From: Pseudomonas hydrolytica
GTDB taxonomy: Bacteria; Pseudomonadota; Gammaproteobacteria; Pseudomonadales; Pseudomonadaceae
DNA: 64,000 nucleotides
Direction of reading: 5' to 3'
Assembly: GCF_021495345.1 (NCBI RefSeq)
Contig: NZ_CP099397.1
Location: 3,596,001-3,660,000 of the forward strand
Positions 1-8,847 of the stretch are shown piece by piece. Each line of letters opens with the position of its first letter. The stretch's first letter is position 1. The notes beneath the pieces are model-generated. The model saw only the letters and a program-made list of their open reading frames with translations. It was not told where the DNA came from and did not search any database. A program made the translations under genes and the position numbers.

Positions 1-1
1 C

Positions 2-97
2 GTCGATATCTCCCTGGCCGAGGACATCTACAAGGTGGCGCCTGGCCGCCTGCAGCTGCTGACCCGGGACGACCTGGCGCGCTATCGGCTGAAATGA
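2..97 (+). CDS. C-terminal end of an unidentified protein (partial)
   Basis: An open frame enters from the left edge of the window and stops at a TGA. The 31 visible residues end in LLTRDDLARYRLK. The frame shows normal high-GC Pseudomonas codon use, so it is probably the true end of a gene whose body lies outside the window. The fragment is too short to assign a family. About 220 bases separate it from the lipoprotein gene downstream on the same strand, and they contain no convincing terminator or other gene. Confidence 0.55.
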   Translation, partial: VDISLAEDIYKVAPGRLQLLTRDDLARYRLK

Positions 98-317
98 CAA
101 GGCATCCTTGCCCGAAGCGAAACAAATGGATATTGTCTCGGCCGGCATAGCAATACGCCATCAAAGAAACGGAATTCGATCATGCGCAGCGATGCATGCG
201 GGCAAGCCCCTCTCCTCGTGCCACTCCTCTTCCGTGACCGGAATCTCGACGCCCAACAACCCATGCCGTCGAGCCTTCCTGCTGTGCCGTTCTCATTCCA
301 CAGACTCCGGAGTCATC

Positions 318-776
318 ATGTTGAAGAAACTGGCCTTTGCTGCCTTCGCATCCTCGCTGCTCGTCGGCTGTGCATCGGTCCCCATGGAAGACAAGAACGC
401 TTCTGCCGCAGCCAAGCAGTACCCCACGCCACCGGCCGGTAGCGCCGGACTCTATATCTACCGCACCTCGGGTGCAGGCACTGCGCTGAAGAAGGACATT
501 TGGCTCAACGATAAATGCATCGGCGAATCAGCACCCAACGTGTTCTTCTACGAACAGGTCAAGGGTGATGTCGAACACAAGATTTCTACCGAATCCGAGT
601 TCTCTCCGAACGATCTGCTGGTCAAGACCGAAAGCGGCAAGAATTACTTCGTCAAGCAGTACATCAAAATGGGAGTGTTCGTCGGCGGTGCCAATCTGGA
701 ACTGGTCAACGAGCAAGAAGGCAAGCAAGCCGTATCGAAACTGGAGATGGCCAGCAAGGGCAATTGCTCCAAGTAA
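318..776 (+). CDS. DUF2846-type lipoprotein
   Basis: This 152-residue protein begins with a lipoprotein signal peptide. Two lysines are followed by a hydrophobic run and the lipobox LLVGC, so Cys18 should be lipidated and the protein exported to a membrane. The mature part contains GSAGLYIYRTSGAGTALKK followed by a beta-rich region with 'WLNDKCIGE' and 'YFVKQYIKMG', the pattern of DUF2846 proteins, whose function is unknown. The open frame extends further upstream, but the ATG directly before the signal peptide is clearly the start. It is a single-gene unit ending at a bidirectional terminator. The family call rests on pattern recognition only. Confidence 0.8.
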   Translation: MLKKLAFAAFASSLLVGCASVPMEDKNASAAAKQYPTPPAGSAGLYIYRTSGAGTALKKDIWLNDKCIGESAPNVFFYEQVKGDVEHKISTESEFSPNDLLVKTESGKNYFVKQYIKMGVFVGGANLELVNEQEGKQAVSKLEMASKGNCSK

Positions 777-834
777 CGCCCACCCCCAACCGAGGCCGGG
801 GCCAGCCCTCTCCGGCAGTGCTCCCTCATAAAAA

Positions 835-864
835 ACGCCGCGCCCCTCGAAAGGAGCGCGGCGT
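835..864. terminator. Bidirectional intrinsic terminator
   Basis: A 9-bp GC-rich stem (ACGCCGCGC paired with GCGCGGCGT) is flanked by an A-run on the left and T-rich sequence on the right. It lies between the convergent lipoprotein and CitMHS transporter genes and can serve both. Confidence 0.8.
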
Positions 865-885
865 GTTTATTCGCGCGCATGCAGG

Positions 886-2196
886 TTAGAACAAACCCAG
901 CCCCCAGGCCGCGCCGAACAGCACCAGCGAGAAGCCCCACATCCACCACAGCGAGTAGCGGATGTGCCGACCCAGGTCCAGCCCGGCCAGGCCCAGCGCC
1001 AGCCATAGCGCCGGCGAGAAGGGGCTGATGAAGGTACCGATGATGTTGCCGATGGTCAGCGCATAGACCACGCTGGCCGGCTCCACGCCCTGGCCACCGA
1101 CCACTTCCAGCGTCACCGGCAGCAGGCCGAAGTAGTAGGCGTCGGTGCTCAGCATCAGCTCCATCGGCAGGCCGAACAGGCCGAGCACGATATGCATCTG
1201 CCCCACCAGCGGCGCGGGCAGCACACCGGCCAGGTCCTTGGCGATGGAGGTGAGCATGCCGGTGCCGGTAAAGATGCCGAGCATCGAGCCCGCCGCCAGG
1301 ATGATCATGCCCATGCTCAAGGCAGCCGGTGCATGGGCCGAGATGCGCTGCATCTGTGCCTTGCCGCCCGGATAGTTGATCAGCAGCGCCAGGCACAGGC
1401 CGATCATGAAGATGTAGCCGGCCGGCAGCACGCCGGAGAACAGCGACACCAGCACCGCGAGGAACAACGCGGCATTGGCCCAGAGCAAACGCGGACGCTC
1501 CAGCTCGCGCTCCTCGGCGCTCGGCTCGTGCAGGTCGCTGGTGGTTTCCACCAGCACGCCTTCGTCGCCGGCCTTGCCTGCGGCGATACGGCGCTGCTCG
1601 CGCCACCCCAGCAGCGCCGCCAGGGCGATCAGCAGCACCACGCCGACGCCCTGGATGGTGATCAGCGGCCGCCACAGTTCGGTGACTTCGATGCCGGTCA
1701 CCGCCGAAGCACGGCCCAAGGGCCCGGCCCAGGGCAACATGTTGAAGATGCCGGCACCGAGCGCCAGCAGCAGAAGCATCAGGTAGGGGCTCATGCGCAG
1801 CTGCTTGTACAGCGGCAGCAGCGCAGGAATGGTCAGCAGGAAGGTGGTGGCGCCGGCACCGTCGAGATGCGCCAGCATGCCGATGATGGCCGTGGCCACG
1901 GTCACGGCGATGACGTTGCCGCGGGTCAGGCGCACCATGCCGCCGATCAGCGGGCGGAACAGTCCGGTGTCCTGCAACACGCCGAAGAAGGTGATGGCGA
2001 AGACGAACATGGTGGCGATCGCGGTTACCCGGCCGATGCCATCGGTGAAGAATCCGGAAATCGCCTCCGGGCCGAAACCCGCGGCCAGGGCGCCGAGCAG
2101 CGGCACCACGATCAACGGCAGAACAGGCGACATGCGCCCGATGAGCAGCAGCACCACCAGGCTGCAAATGGTCAGCAGGCCGATCAGAGTCAACAA
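886..2196 (-). CDS. CitMHS-family citrate/divalent-metal transporter
   Basis: This inner-membrane protein of 436 residues has about a dozen hydrophobic segments. Its N-terminus (LTLIGLLTICSLVV, then IGRMSPVLPLIVVPLLGAL) and the 'FFTDGIG' motif are typical of the CitMHS family, which imports citrate complexed with Mg or other divalent cations by proton symport. The open frame continues upstream, but I place the start at a TTG codon. That codon follows a GAGGAG ribosome site by 8 bases and gives the usual family length. No regulator or two-component pair is adjacent, so the actual substrate is unproven. Confidence 0.82.
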   Translation of the reverse strand: MLTLIGLLTICSLVVLLLIGRMSPVLPLIVVPLLGALAAGFGPEAISGFFTDGIGRVTAIATMFVFAITFFGVLQDTGLFRPLIGGMVRLTRGNVIAVTVATAIIGMLAHLDGAGATTFLLTIPALLPLYKQLRMSPYLMLLLLALGAGIFNMLPWAGPLGRASAVTGIEVTELWRPLITIQGVGVVLLIALAALLGWREQRRIAAGKAGDEGVLVETTSDLHEPSAEERELERPRLLWANAALFLAVLVSLFSGVLPAGYIFMIGLCLALLINYPGGKAQMQRISAHAPAALSMGMIILAAGSMLGIFTGTGMLTSIAKDLAGVLPAPLVGQMHIVLGLFGLPMELMLSTDAYYFGLLPVTLEVVGGQGVEPASVVYALTIGNIIGTFISPFSPALWLALGLAGLDLGRHIRYSLWWMWGFSLVLFGAAWGLGLF

Positions 2197-2373
2197 ACCG
2201 ATTTCTCCTCTTTTTTCTTGTAGATCGCACGAAAGGCGCGCGCGGAGGCTAAGCCGCCAACCTTTCAATAACCTTTAAGCGGGGTGCGGCAGCTACAGGA
2301 AATGTCAGGGGATATGTCGTTCGATCGGGAGCCTGCCCAGACGTTCAAGGGCATGCAGCATCAGGCTTGCAAA

Positions 2374-2395
2374 CCGCCCGGCGCACGTCGGGCGG
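2374..2395 (-). terminator. Possible terminator hairpin
   Basis: A perfect 7-bp stem (CCGCCCG/CGGGCGG) with an 8-base loop lies just past the stop codon of the minus-strand gene that follows. The T-run on the exit side is short, so termination is only plausible. Confidence 0.45.
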
Positions 2396-2402
2396 AAAAA
2401 CG

Positions 2403-2882
2403 CTAAGCGCGGGCGTTCTTCTTCTGCAGGATGACCGACGCCTCGTTGTAGGCCTGCTGGAAGGCGTCGCTGCCCACCCAGGCCACGGCCGCTTCCTCGT
2501 CCTCATCGTGGTAGATCGAGCGATAGACGATCAGCAGGCCCATCATGAAATCGGTGGCGGCGTCCTCCGACTCCTCGGAGACCACCAGCTCCAGCACCGG
2601 GTACTGCAGGAACACCACGCACAGCGCCAGCAGACTGATGCCTTCCGCGAACTTCATGGTCTGGAACAGATCGTCGAAATCCGCCGGGTCGAAACCGTTC
2701 TCGGCGATGTCCTGGAAATCGAAGGTGCTGAGGTCGATGGCCACATCGTCGAAGGGCTCGTCGATCAGCGGGTTGGCCAGAACCGGATGCACGGCATGGG
2801 CCTTGGGTTTGCCCATGCGGTTCTGCCTGGCCTTGGTCTTGGCCCGTTGAGCGCGCTTTTTCTGTTTATCCAGTGAGGCCAT
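2403..2882 (-). CDS. Hypothetical acidic cytoplasmic protein with basic N-terminus
   Basis: The 159-residue product begins with a highly basic stretch (MASLDKQKKRAQRAKTKARQ). A mostly acidic, helical body follows, with 'FDDLFQTMKFAEGISLLALC' and 'YRSIYHDEDEEAAVAWVG'. There is no signal peptide or membrane segment that I would trust. I recognise it only as a type of conserved hypothetical protein in Pseudomonas and assign no function. The start chosen is the ATG at the basic stretch with AAGGGA upstream; the longer open frame above it has no comparable ribosome site. It lies downstream of arsJ on the same strand, about 170 bases away, and probably does not belong to the ars unit. Confidence 0.65.
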   Translation of the reverse strand: MASLDKQKKRAQRAKTKARQNRMGKPKAHAVHPVLANPLIDEPFDDVAIDLSTFDFQDIAENGFDPADFDDLFQTMKFAEGISLLALCVVFLQYPVLELVVSEESEDAATDFMMGLLIVYRSIYHDEDEEAAVAWVGSDAFQQAYNEASVILQKKNARA

Positions 2883-3054
2883 GGAGGCGAATCCCTTGTC
2901 TGCTGCAGCCATCGGGTGGCGTGGAAAATCGAGCCACCATTGTATGCGGCCCGCTGGGTAAAGGGGCGAAGCCGCCGGTTCGCCGGAGCGCTTTCGCTCA
3001 AAGCGCTCTGAGTTCGACGGCGCTGGCACGCCGTCAATCTCGTGAAAGCCCGGG

Positions 3055-4281
3055 TCAGCGCGCCGGCTGCATGCCGTGCCTGGGCAAGGCGATGGAGATC
3101 AGCGCGGCGGCGAGCACGAAGGCGCTGGAGACCCACAAGCAGGCCGCCAGCCCATAGGCCTGGAACACCCAGCCCGAGAGCAGCGTGCCGATCAGCCGCC
3201 CCAGCGCGTTGGACATGTAGTAGAAGCCTACGTCCAGCGATACGCCGTCTTCCTTGGCGTAGCTGACGATCAGGTAGCTGTGCAGCGAGGAATTCACCGC
3301 GAACAGCACGCCGAACAGCAGCAGGCCGCCTAGCAATACCACCTGCGCCGACCAGCCGGCGCCCAGCCCCAGGGCGATCAGCGCCGGCAGCCCCGCCAGC
3401 GATGCCGCCCAGAGGAACGCGGCGCGGCCGTCCGGCACATGTCCGCTTCGCTTGCCGGTGATACGCGGGGCAACCGATTGCACGATGCCGTAACCGATCA
3501 CCCAGCTGGCGAGAAAGCCGCCGACCAGCCAGAAGTCCCAGCCGAATACGGAGCTCAGGTACACCGGCAGCGCCACCACGAACCAGACGTCGCGCGCACC
3601 GAAGAGAAACAGCCGGGCAGCCGAGAGGATGTTGATCGCCCGGCTTTTGGAGAGCATGTCGCGAAACTTCGGCTTGGCCTTGGCTTTGCCCAGATCCTTC
3701 TTCAGCAGCACCAGGCTGGCCAGCCAGATCAGCGCCAGCGCGGCGGCCATGGCCAGCACCGCACCGGTAAAGCCAAGCACGGCGAGCAGCGCGCCACCGA
3801 GGAAGAAGCCCACGCCCTTGAGCGCATTCTTCGAGCCGGTGAGGATGGCCACCCACTTGTACAGCGTGCCCTGCTGAGTGTCCGGCACCAGGAGCTTGAT
3901 CGAGCTCTTGGCGCTCATCTTGTTCAGATCCTTGGCGATACCGGACAGCGCCTGCGCCCCCATGACCCAGGGCACCGTCAACCAGGCGGCCGGCACGGTG
4001 AGCATCAGCAGCGCCAGCACCTGCATGCCCAGGCCGATGTTCATGGTGCGATTGAGCCCCAGCCGCGCGCCCAGGTAACCGCCCACCAGGTTGGTGACCA
4101 CGCCGAATATCTCGTAGAACAGAAACAGCGCGGCAATCTGCAGCGGCGTGTAGCCGAGGCTGTGAAAGTGCAGCACCACCAGCATGCGCAGGGCGCCGTC
4201 GGTAAGAGTAAAGGCCCAGTAGTTGCCGGTTACCAAGAGGTACTGACGGATCTCCGGAGAGAGTCGTGCGAGGGCGTGCAT
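3055..4281 (-). CDS. arsJ: ArsJ, organoarsenical (1-arseno-3-phosphoglycerate) efflux MFS transporter
   Basis: The 408-residue protein has twelve hydrophobic segments and the ArsJ-like N-terminus 'QYLLVTGNYWAFTLTDGALRMLVVLHF'. The conserved stretch 'GIAKDLNKMSAKSSIKLLVPD' is also present. By established work on the family, ArsJ exports 1-arseno-3-phosphoglycerate made by a partner GAPDH, which breaks down to arsenate outside. The GAPDH partner is the next gene upstream on the same strand, which strongly supports the call. A 141-bp pair of dispersed palindromic repeats lies between the two genes but leaves the order intact. It is probably the last gene of the ArsR-controlled transcript. Confidence 0.93.
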   Translation of the reverse strand: MHALARLSPEIRQYLLVTGNYWAFTLTDGALRMLVVLHFHSLGYTPLQIAALFLFYEIFGVVTNLVGGYLGARLGLNRTMNIGLGMQVLALLMLTVPAAWLTVPWVMGAQALSGIAKDLNKMSAKSSIKLLVPDTQQGTLYKWVAILTGSKNALKGVGFFLGGALLAVLGFTGAVLAMAAALALIWLASLVLLKKDLGKAKAKPKFRDMLSKSRAINILSAARLFLFGARDVWFVVALPVYLSSVFGWDFWLVGGFLASWVIGYGIVQSVAPRITGKRSGHVPDGRAAFLWAASLAGLPALIALGLGAGWSAQVVLLGGLLLFGVLFAVNSSLHSYLIVSYAKEDGVSLDVGFYYMSNALGRLIGTLLSGWVFQAYGLAACLWVSSAFVLAAALISIALPRHGMQPAR

Positions 4282-4332
4282 GGCGTAATTTCCTGATCGG
4301 GCGTTATAGCGGCCGGAGGGCTGGCCTCAAGC

Positions 4333-4473
4333 GTAGGGTGCGCCGCGCGCACCATGGCGCTTCCTAACGAGCATGCGGGCAAGCCGATGATTCATCCCAG
4401 GCAGCAGGAAGGACGCCTCACAAGCCTGTCCTTCCCATGCGCTGCGCTGGCTGGTGCGCACGGCGTACCCTAC
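4333..4473. repeat. Dispersed palindromic repeat pair (locus A)
   Basis: Two 21-bp copies of a repeat of form GTAGG-GTGCGC-N3-GCGCACC lie in opposite orientation at 4333-4353 and 4453-4473, enclosing about 100 bases. The same repeat occurs at four other places in the window, always as an inverted pair or near-pair between genes. Each copy is itself a 7-bp-stem palindrome. It resembles the REP/REPIN class of Pseudomonas repeats. Confidence 0.8.
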
Positions 4474-4476
4474 GAA

Positions 4477-5481
4477 TCAGCCGGCCTGGCCGACCAGGCG
4501 CGCCAGCTCCACCGCGCGGTTGGCATAGCCCCACTCGTTGTCGTACCAGGCGTAGATCTTCACCTGGGTGCCGGCCACCACCAGGGTCGACAGGGCATCG
4601 ACGATGGACGAGCGCGGATCGGTGCGGTAGTCGATGGACACCAGCGGGCGCTCTTCATAACCCAGGATGCCGTGCAGCGGCCCTTCGGCGGCCGCCCTGA
4701 GCAGCGCGTTGACCTCCTCGGCGGTGGTGGCACGCTCGACCTCGAACACGCAGTCGGTCAGCGAGGCGTTGGCCAGCGGCACGCGCACGGCATGGCCGTT
4801 GAGCTTGCCGCGCAGCTCCGGGAAGATCTCGGCAATAGCCGTGGCAGAACCGGTGGTGGTGGGAATCAGGCTCATACCCGAGGCGCGGGCGCGGCGCAGA
4901 TCCTTGTGCGGCGTATCGAGGATGCTCTGGGTGTTGGTCAGGTCGTGGATGGTGGTGATCGAGCCGTGACGAATGCCCAACGCCTCGTGGATCACCTTGA
5001 CCACCGGTGCCAGGCAGTTGGTGGTGCAGGACGCGGCGGTGACGATGCGGTGCTGCGCCGGGTCGAACAGGTGCTGGTTGACGCCCATCACCACGTTCAG
5101 CGCGCCCTGCTCCTTGACCGGCGCGCAGACCACCACGCGCCCCACGCCCTGCTGCAGATAGTCCTGCAGCACGGCGACCGTCTTCATCTTGCCGCTGGCC
5201 TCGAGCACCAGGTCGCAGCCGCTCCAGTCGGTGTCGGCGATGGCCTTGTTGGCGGTCACCTTGATGCGCTTGCCATCGATCACCAGGCAATCGCCCTCGC
5301 TGCCCGCCTCATGCTGCCAGCGGCCGTGCACCGAGTCGAAATTGAGCAGGTGCGCATGGGTGGCGGCGTCGCCAGCCGGGTCGTTGATCTGCACGAACTC
5401 CAGCTCGGGCCAGTTCCAGGCGGCGCGCAGGGCCAGACGGCCGATGCGGCCAAAACCGTTGATGCCTACTTTGATGCTCAT
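4477..5481 (-). CDS. ArsJ-associated glyceraldehyde-3-phosphate dehydrogenase
   Basis: The 334-residue enzyme has the NAD-binding start '[17 protein letters not shown]' and the catalytic motif [10 protein letters not shown] with the nucleophile at Cys152. '[14 protein letters not shown]' and the C-terminal '[11 protein letters not shown]' complete the standard GAPDH architecture. Its position directly before arsJ marks it as the dedicated arsenic paralogue. It uses arsenate in place of phosphate to form 1-arseno-3-phosphoglycerate for export. The ATG of MSIKVG is chosen because an upstream extension lacks homology. It follows the phosphatase gene by 13 bases, so co-transcription is likely. 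A housekeeping role cannot be excluded from sequence alone. Confidence 0.92.
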   Translation of the reverse strand: MSIKVGINGFGRIGRLALRAAWNWPELEFVQINDPAGDAATHAHLLNFDSVHGRWQHEAGSEGDCLVIDGKRIKVTANKAIADTDWSGCDLVLEASGKMKTVAVLQDYLQQGVGRVVVCAPVKEQGALNVVMGVNQHLFDPAQHRIVTAASCTTNCLAPVVKVIHEALGIRHGSITTIHDLTNTQSILDTPHKDLRRARASGMSLIPTTTGSATAIAEIFPELRGKLNGHAVRVPLANASLTDCVFEVERATTAEEVNALLRAAAEGPLHGILGYEERPLVSIDYRTDPRSSIVDALSTLVVAGTQVKIYAWYDNEWGYANRAVELARLVGQAG

Positions 5482-5494
5482 GTCGATGCCTCTA

Positions 5495-5995
5495 TCAGTG
5501 GGTCGCGTCGAACTGGTTGATCCAGTTGAGATGCGCGGGATGCTGGATGGCCTTGGGTCGCAATGCCTGCACCAGGGCAATGGCCTGGCTGCGCGCGATG
5601 CCGGCCTCGATGAGGATGCGTGCGGCGATCAGGCCGGTGCGCCCGGAGCCGCCCTTGCAGTGGATGGCCAGCGCGCGGCCGCCACGCAGGTGTTCGAGAA
5701 TCGCCTGGCGCGATGCCCGCCAGCCCTCGCCGAAATCCTCCAGCGGCACCTGTTCGTCGGCCACCGGCAGGTGATACCAGGCCAGGTCCAGGGCCTGGCA
5801 CTGCTGGGCGATACGTTCGGCACCATTGGCGGCCAGCTCGCTGCGCGGCATCAGGGTGATCAGCCCTTCCGCACCGGCCTGCTTGAGCGCCAGCAGCGCC
5901 TGTTCCAGCGAGGTTTCCCGGGTGCCGGGGCAAGGCGTGAAAATCAGCGCGCCGGCCAGGCCGGGCACGTGCAGTACATCGTAGGGATGAGTCAT
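5495..5995 (-). CDS. Dual-specificity/tyrosine phosphatase-like protein of the ars operon
   Basis: The 166-residue protein carries the cysteine-phosphatase P-loop [10 protein letters not shown], with catalytic Cys113 and Arg119. Upstream is '[12 protein letters not shown]', in the place of the usual general-acid loop. The overall shape resembles CDKN3-like dual-specificity phosphatases. It lies between arsH and the GAPDH gene with very short gaps. Similar genes are seen in other ars operons with GAPDH and ArsJ, but a proven substrate is not known to me. A role in recycling phosphate esters or arseno-esters is conceivable but is inference only. Confidence 0.85.
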   Translation of the reverse strand: MTHPYDVLHVPGLAGALIFTPCPGTRETSLEQALLALKQAGAEGLITLMPRSELAANGAERIAQQCQALDLAWYHLPVADEQVPLEDFGEGWRASRQAILEHLRGGRALAIHCKGGSGRTGLIAARILIEAGIARSQAIALVQALRPKAIQHPAHLNWINQFDATH

Positions 5996-6013
5996 GGCGG
6001 GCAGTTCCTTCGC

Positions 6014-6727
6014 TCAGAGGGCGCGCTGATTGACGCGCTTGGACAGTTCTTCGGCCGACTCCTTGCGCTCGGAGTAGCGATCGACCAGGTAGTCGGAGCG
6101 GTCGCGCAGCAGCAGGGTGAACTTGACCAGTTCCTCCATCACGTCCACCAGGCGGTCGTAGAACGAGGACGGTTTCATCCGGCCCTCCGCGTCGAACTCC
6201 ATGAAGGCCTTGGGCACCGAGGACTGGTTGGGGATGGTGAACATGCGCATCCAGCGCCCCAGCACGCGCAGCTGATTGACCACGTTGAACGACTGCGAGC
6301 CGCCGCAGACCTGCATCACCGCCAGGGTCTTGCCCTGGGTCGGGCGGACCGCGCCCATGGCCAGCGGCACCCAGTCGATCTGCGCCTTGAACACGGCAGT
6401 CATCGCGCCGTGGCGTTCGGGCGAGCACCACACCTGGCCCTCCGACCACTGCATCAGCTCGCGCAGCTCCTGCACCTTGGCATGGCTGTCCGGCGCATCG
6501 TCCGGCAGCGGCAGGCCGCGCGGGTCGTAGATGCGCGTCTCGGCGCCGAAGCGCTGCAACAGGCGCGCGGCCTCCTCGGTCAGCAGGCGGCTGAAGGACT
6601 TCTCGCGGGTGGAGCCGTACAGCAGCAGGATGCGCGGCGCATGGGTCGAGGCCGACTCGACGCTGAGCTTGTCCGAATTCGGTAGATCGAGTAGTTGCCG
6701 GTCGATGTTGGGCAGGTCGTCGTGCAT
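6014..6727 (-). CDS. arsH: ArsH, NADPH-dependent FMN reductase/organoarsenical oxidase
   Basis: The 237-residue flavoprotein contains '[25 protein letters not shown]', the flavodoxin-like phosphate loop. It also has '[23 protein letters not shown]' and '[21 protein letters not shown]', all characteristic of ArsH. ArsH oxidises trivalent methylated or aromatic arsenicals to less toxic pentavalent forms and reduces quinones or azo dyes. The start is set at MHDDLPNID, matching the family's usual N-terminus; an in-frame ATG three codons upstream is also possible. It sits about 100 bases below the arsC-arsR fusion and 18 bases above the phosphatase, within the same probable operon. Confidence 0.94.
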   Translation of the reverse strand: MHDDLPNIDRQLLDLPNSDKLSVESASTHAPRILLLYGSTREKSFSRLLTEEAARLLQRFGAETRIYDPRGLPLPDDAPDSHAKVQELRELMQWSEGQVWCSPERHGAMTAVFKAQIDWVPLAMGAVRPTQGKTLAVMQVCGGSQSFNVVNQLRVLGRWMRMFTIPNQSSVPKAFMEFDAEGRMKPSSFYDRLVDVMEELVKFTLLLRDRSDYLVDRYSERKESAEELSKRVNQRAL

Positions 6728-6827
6728 GGTTTCCATCCGCTGCAAGGGGTTAAACGGGCGGCAGTGTCGGCATCACGCCCGGGGCGGGTCGAGGCGCACT
6801 GGCGCTGGCCATGAGGTGCCGCATGGC

Positions 6828-7604
6828 TCAATCGCAGAGCGGCTTGCGCCCCGGTCGGTCACGCATCTGCCACAGACGCTGCACGTCCGGGCGCAGCCAT
6901 TCGGCATTGCTGTCGAGGGTGCGCTTGAGCACCTCCCTGACCCACTCGGGCAACTGCGGATGCAGGCGGTAGTAGACCCATTGGCCGTTGCGCCGGTCCT
7001 CCAGCAGCCCGCAGCTGCGCAGCAGGGCCAGGTGTCGGGAGATCTTCGGTTGCGCCAGCTGCAGCGCCGCGGTCAGCTCGCAGACGCACAGTTCCTGCTC
7101 CAGGGTAACCAGCAGGGCGATGCGCGTACGCGTCTCGTCGGCCAGGCACTTGAACACGTCGGTGGGGGTCATGGCCTCGGGGTCGGCACTGGCCGGCTTG
7201 CTCTTGATCAGCACGAACATCTTTATCCGTTCGTGGATCTCGTGCAGCGTCTTGCGGTAGGCATCCTTTTGCGCGCTGGTGGCCGGGTCCTCGAAGTTCC
7301 AGGCGATGTATTCACCGGTGCCGGGCAGCGCCAGGCACTCCAGCGCGGACTTGTCGCACAGGGTGATCACATAGTCGAACGGCTCGCCGGCGACCTGCTC
7401 GACCGACTTGCTGAACAGCCCTTCGGTGGATACTCCGAGGTGCTCCAGCGCATGACGGGTGCGCGGGTCAACCTCGGTGGGCGCGGTGCCTGCGCTGAAT
7501 GCCTCGAAGTGTTCCGGGTCGGTGTGGCGCAGCAACGCCTCGGCCATCTGCGAACGCGACGAGTTGGCCACGCAGAGGAACAGGACACGCTTTTTCTGGC
7601 TCAT
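6828..7604 (-). CDS. arsC: Arsenate reductase (LMW-phosphatase type) fused to ArsR repressor
   Basis: Two complete domains share one 258-residue frame. Residues 1-140 form a low-molecular-weight phosphatase-type arsenate reductase, with the P-loop CVANSSR (Cys11, Arg17), Cys83 and Cys90 in LCDKSALEC, and the downstream Asp-Pro at 106-107. Residues 145-258 form an ArsR winged helix with the As(III)-sensing site ELCVCEL (Cys173, Cys175) and a recognition helix around 'AQPKISRHLALLRS'. It is the first gene of the minus-strand ars unit and faces an ArsR-type operator. The single chain probably both reduces arsenate and senses the product. Here the reductase domain comes first and ArsR second. Confidence 0.93.
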   Translation of the reverse strand: MSQKKRVLFLCVANSSRSQMAEALLRHTDPEHFEAFSAGTAPTEVDPRTRHALEHLGVSTEGLFSKSVEQVAGEPFDYVITLCDKSALECLALPGTGEYIAWNFEDPATSAQKDAYRKTLHEIHERIKMFVLIKSKPASADPEAMTPTDVFKCLADETRTRIALLVTLEQELCVCELTAALQLAQPKISRHLALLRSCGLLEDRRNGQWVYYRLHPQLPEWVREVLKRTLDSNAEWLRPDVQRLWQMRDRPGRKPLCD

Positions 7605-7633
7605 GCGGTTATCCGTCGAAGATGCACACGAGC

Positions 7634-7657
7634 GAATATATTGATTTCCATATATTC
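7634..7657. promoter_or_regulatory. ArsR-type operator
   Basis: A perfect 7-bp inverted repeat, GAATATA-N10-TATATTC, lies in the 106-base divergent region between the arsC-arsR fusion and the ACR3 gene. A further GAATATG half-site follows at 7667. AT-rich dyads of this kind are typical ArsR operators, and this placement would control both directions. Confidence 0.75.
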
Positions 7658-7710
7658 AGTAAAGCGAATATGCTGAGGCCGTTCGCCAACGACGAGAATG
7701 GACAGCGAAG

Positions 7711-8784
7711 ATGACAAATGCGTGTGACAACACCCCAGCAGGTTCCACGGGCGCGCCCCTGGGCTTCTTCGAGCGTTACCTGAGCCTGTGGGTCTTTCTC
7801 TGCATCGCCGCGGGTACCGCGCTGGGTCTCGTCGCCCCGCAAGCCGCACAGGCGGTCGGCGCGCTGGAAGTGGCGCAGGTGAACATCCCGGTCGGCGTGC
7901 TGATCTGGGTGATGATCATCCCCATGCTGATGAAGATCGATTTCGCCTCGCTGCATGAAGTGCGCGGGCAGAAAGCCGGTATCGGCGTCACCCTGTTCGT
8001 CAACTGGGTGGTCAAGCCCTTCTCCATGGCCCTGATCGGCTGGCTGTTCATCAAGATCCTGTTCGCCGACTGGCTGCCGGCCGATCAGCTCGACAGCTAC
8101 ATGGCCGGGCTGATCCTGCTCGGTGCCGCACCCTGTACGGCGATGGTGTTCGTGTGGAGCAACCTGTGTGGCGGCAACGCCAACTTCACCCTCAGCCAGG
8201 TGGCCCTCAACGACCTGGTGATGGTGTTCGCCTTCGCCCCCATCGTCGCCTTGCTGCTCGGCGTGTCGTCGATCCCGGTGCCATGGGACACCCTGCTGCT
8301 GTCGGTGGTGATGTACATCGTCATCCCCCTGGCCATCGCCCAGGCGGTGCGCGCGCAGTTGCTCAAGCGCGGCAAGCATGTCTTCGAGGCGGCCCTGGCC
8401 AGGATCGCCCCCTTCTCCATCCTCGCCCTGCTCGGCACCTTGGTACTGCTGTTCTCCTTTCAGGGCCAGGCCATCGTCGCGCAACCGCTGGTCATCGGCA
8501 TCCTCGCCCTGCCGATCCTGCTGCAGACGCTGTTCATCGCAGCCCTGGGTTACGCCCTAAATCGCTCGCTGAAAGTACGTCATGACGTGGCAGGCCCGTC
8601 GACCATGATTGGCGCCTCCAACTTCTTCGAGCTGGCCGTGGCGGTGGCCATCGTGCTTTATGGTTTCGATTCCGGCGCGGCGCTGGCCACGGTCGTCGGC
8701 GTGCTGATCGAGGTGCCGGTGATGCTCTGGCTGGTGCGCCTGGTCAACAAGAGCCGGCATTGGTATGAACGGGCGTTGCCGTAG
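7711..8784 (+). CDS. acr3: ACR3-family arsenite efflux transporter
   Basis: The 357-residue protein has ten hydrophobic segments. It carries the hallmark 'GAAPCTAMVFVWSNL' with the essential-type Cys142, and 'GASNFFELAVAVAIVLYG' near the C-terminus, both diagnostic of ACR3. It extrudes arsenite using the membrane potential or proton gradient. The reading frame starts at the ATG at 7711; the ribosome site is weak (AGCGAAG). It is divergent from the arsC-arsR fusion across the operator, so arsenite produced by the reductase would induce its own exporter. The MFS gene follows 63 bases downstream on the same strand. Confidence 0.95.
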   Translation: MTNACDNTPAGSTGAPLGFFERYLSLWVFLCIAAGTALGLVAPQAAQAVGALEVAQVNIPVGVLIWVMIIPMLMKIDFASLHEVRGQKAGIGVTLFVNWVVKPFSMALIGWLFIKILFADWLPADQLDSYMAGLILLGAAPCTAMVFVWSNLCGGNANFTLSQVALNDLVMVFAFAPIVALLLGVSSIPVPWDTLLLSVVMYIVIPLAIAQAVRAQLLKRGKHVFEAALARIAPFSILALLGTLVLLFSFQGQAIVAQPLVIGILALPILLQTLFIAALGYALNRSLKVRHDVAGPSTMIGASNFFELAVAVAIVLYGFDSGAALATVVGVLIEVPVMLWLVRLVNKSRHWYERALP

Positions 8785-8847
8785 CGCACCACTCCCCCTG
8801 CTGCGCTTTGCGCCCTGCCGAACCACCGCTAACGGGATGCCGCGACC

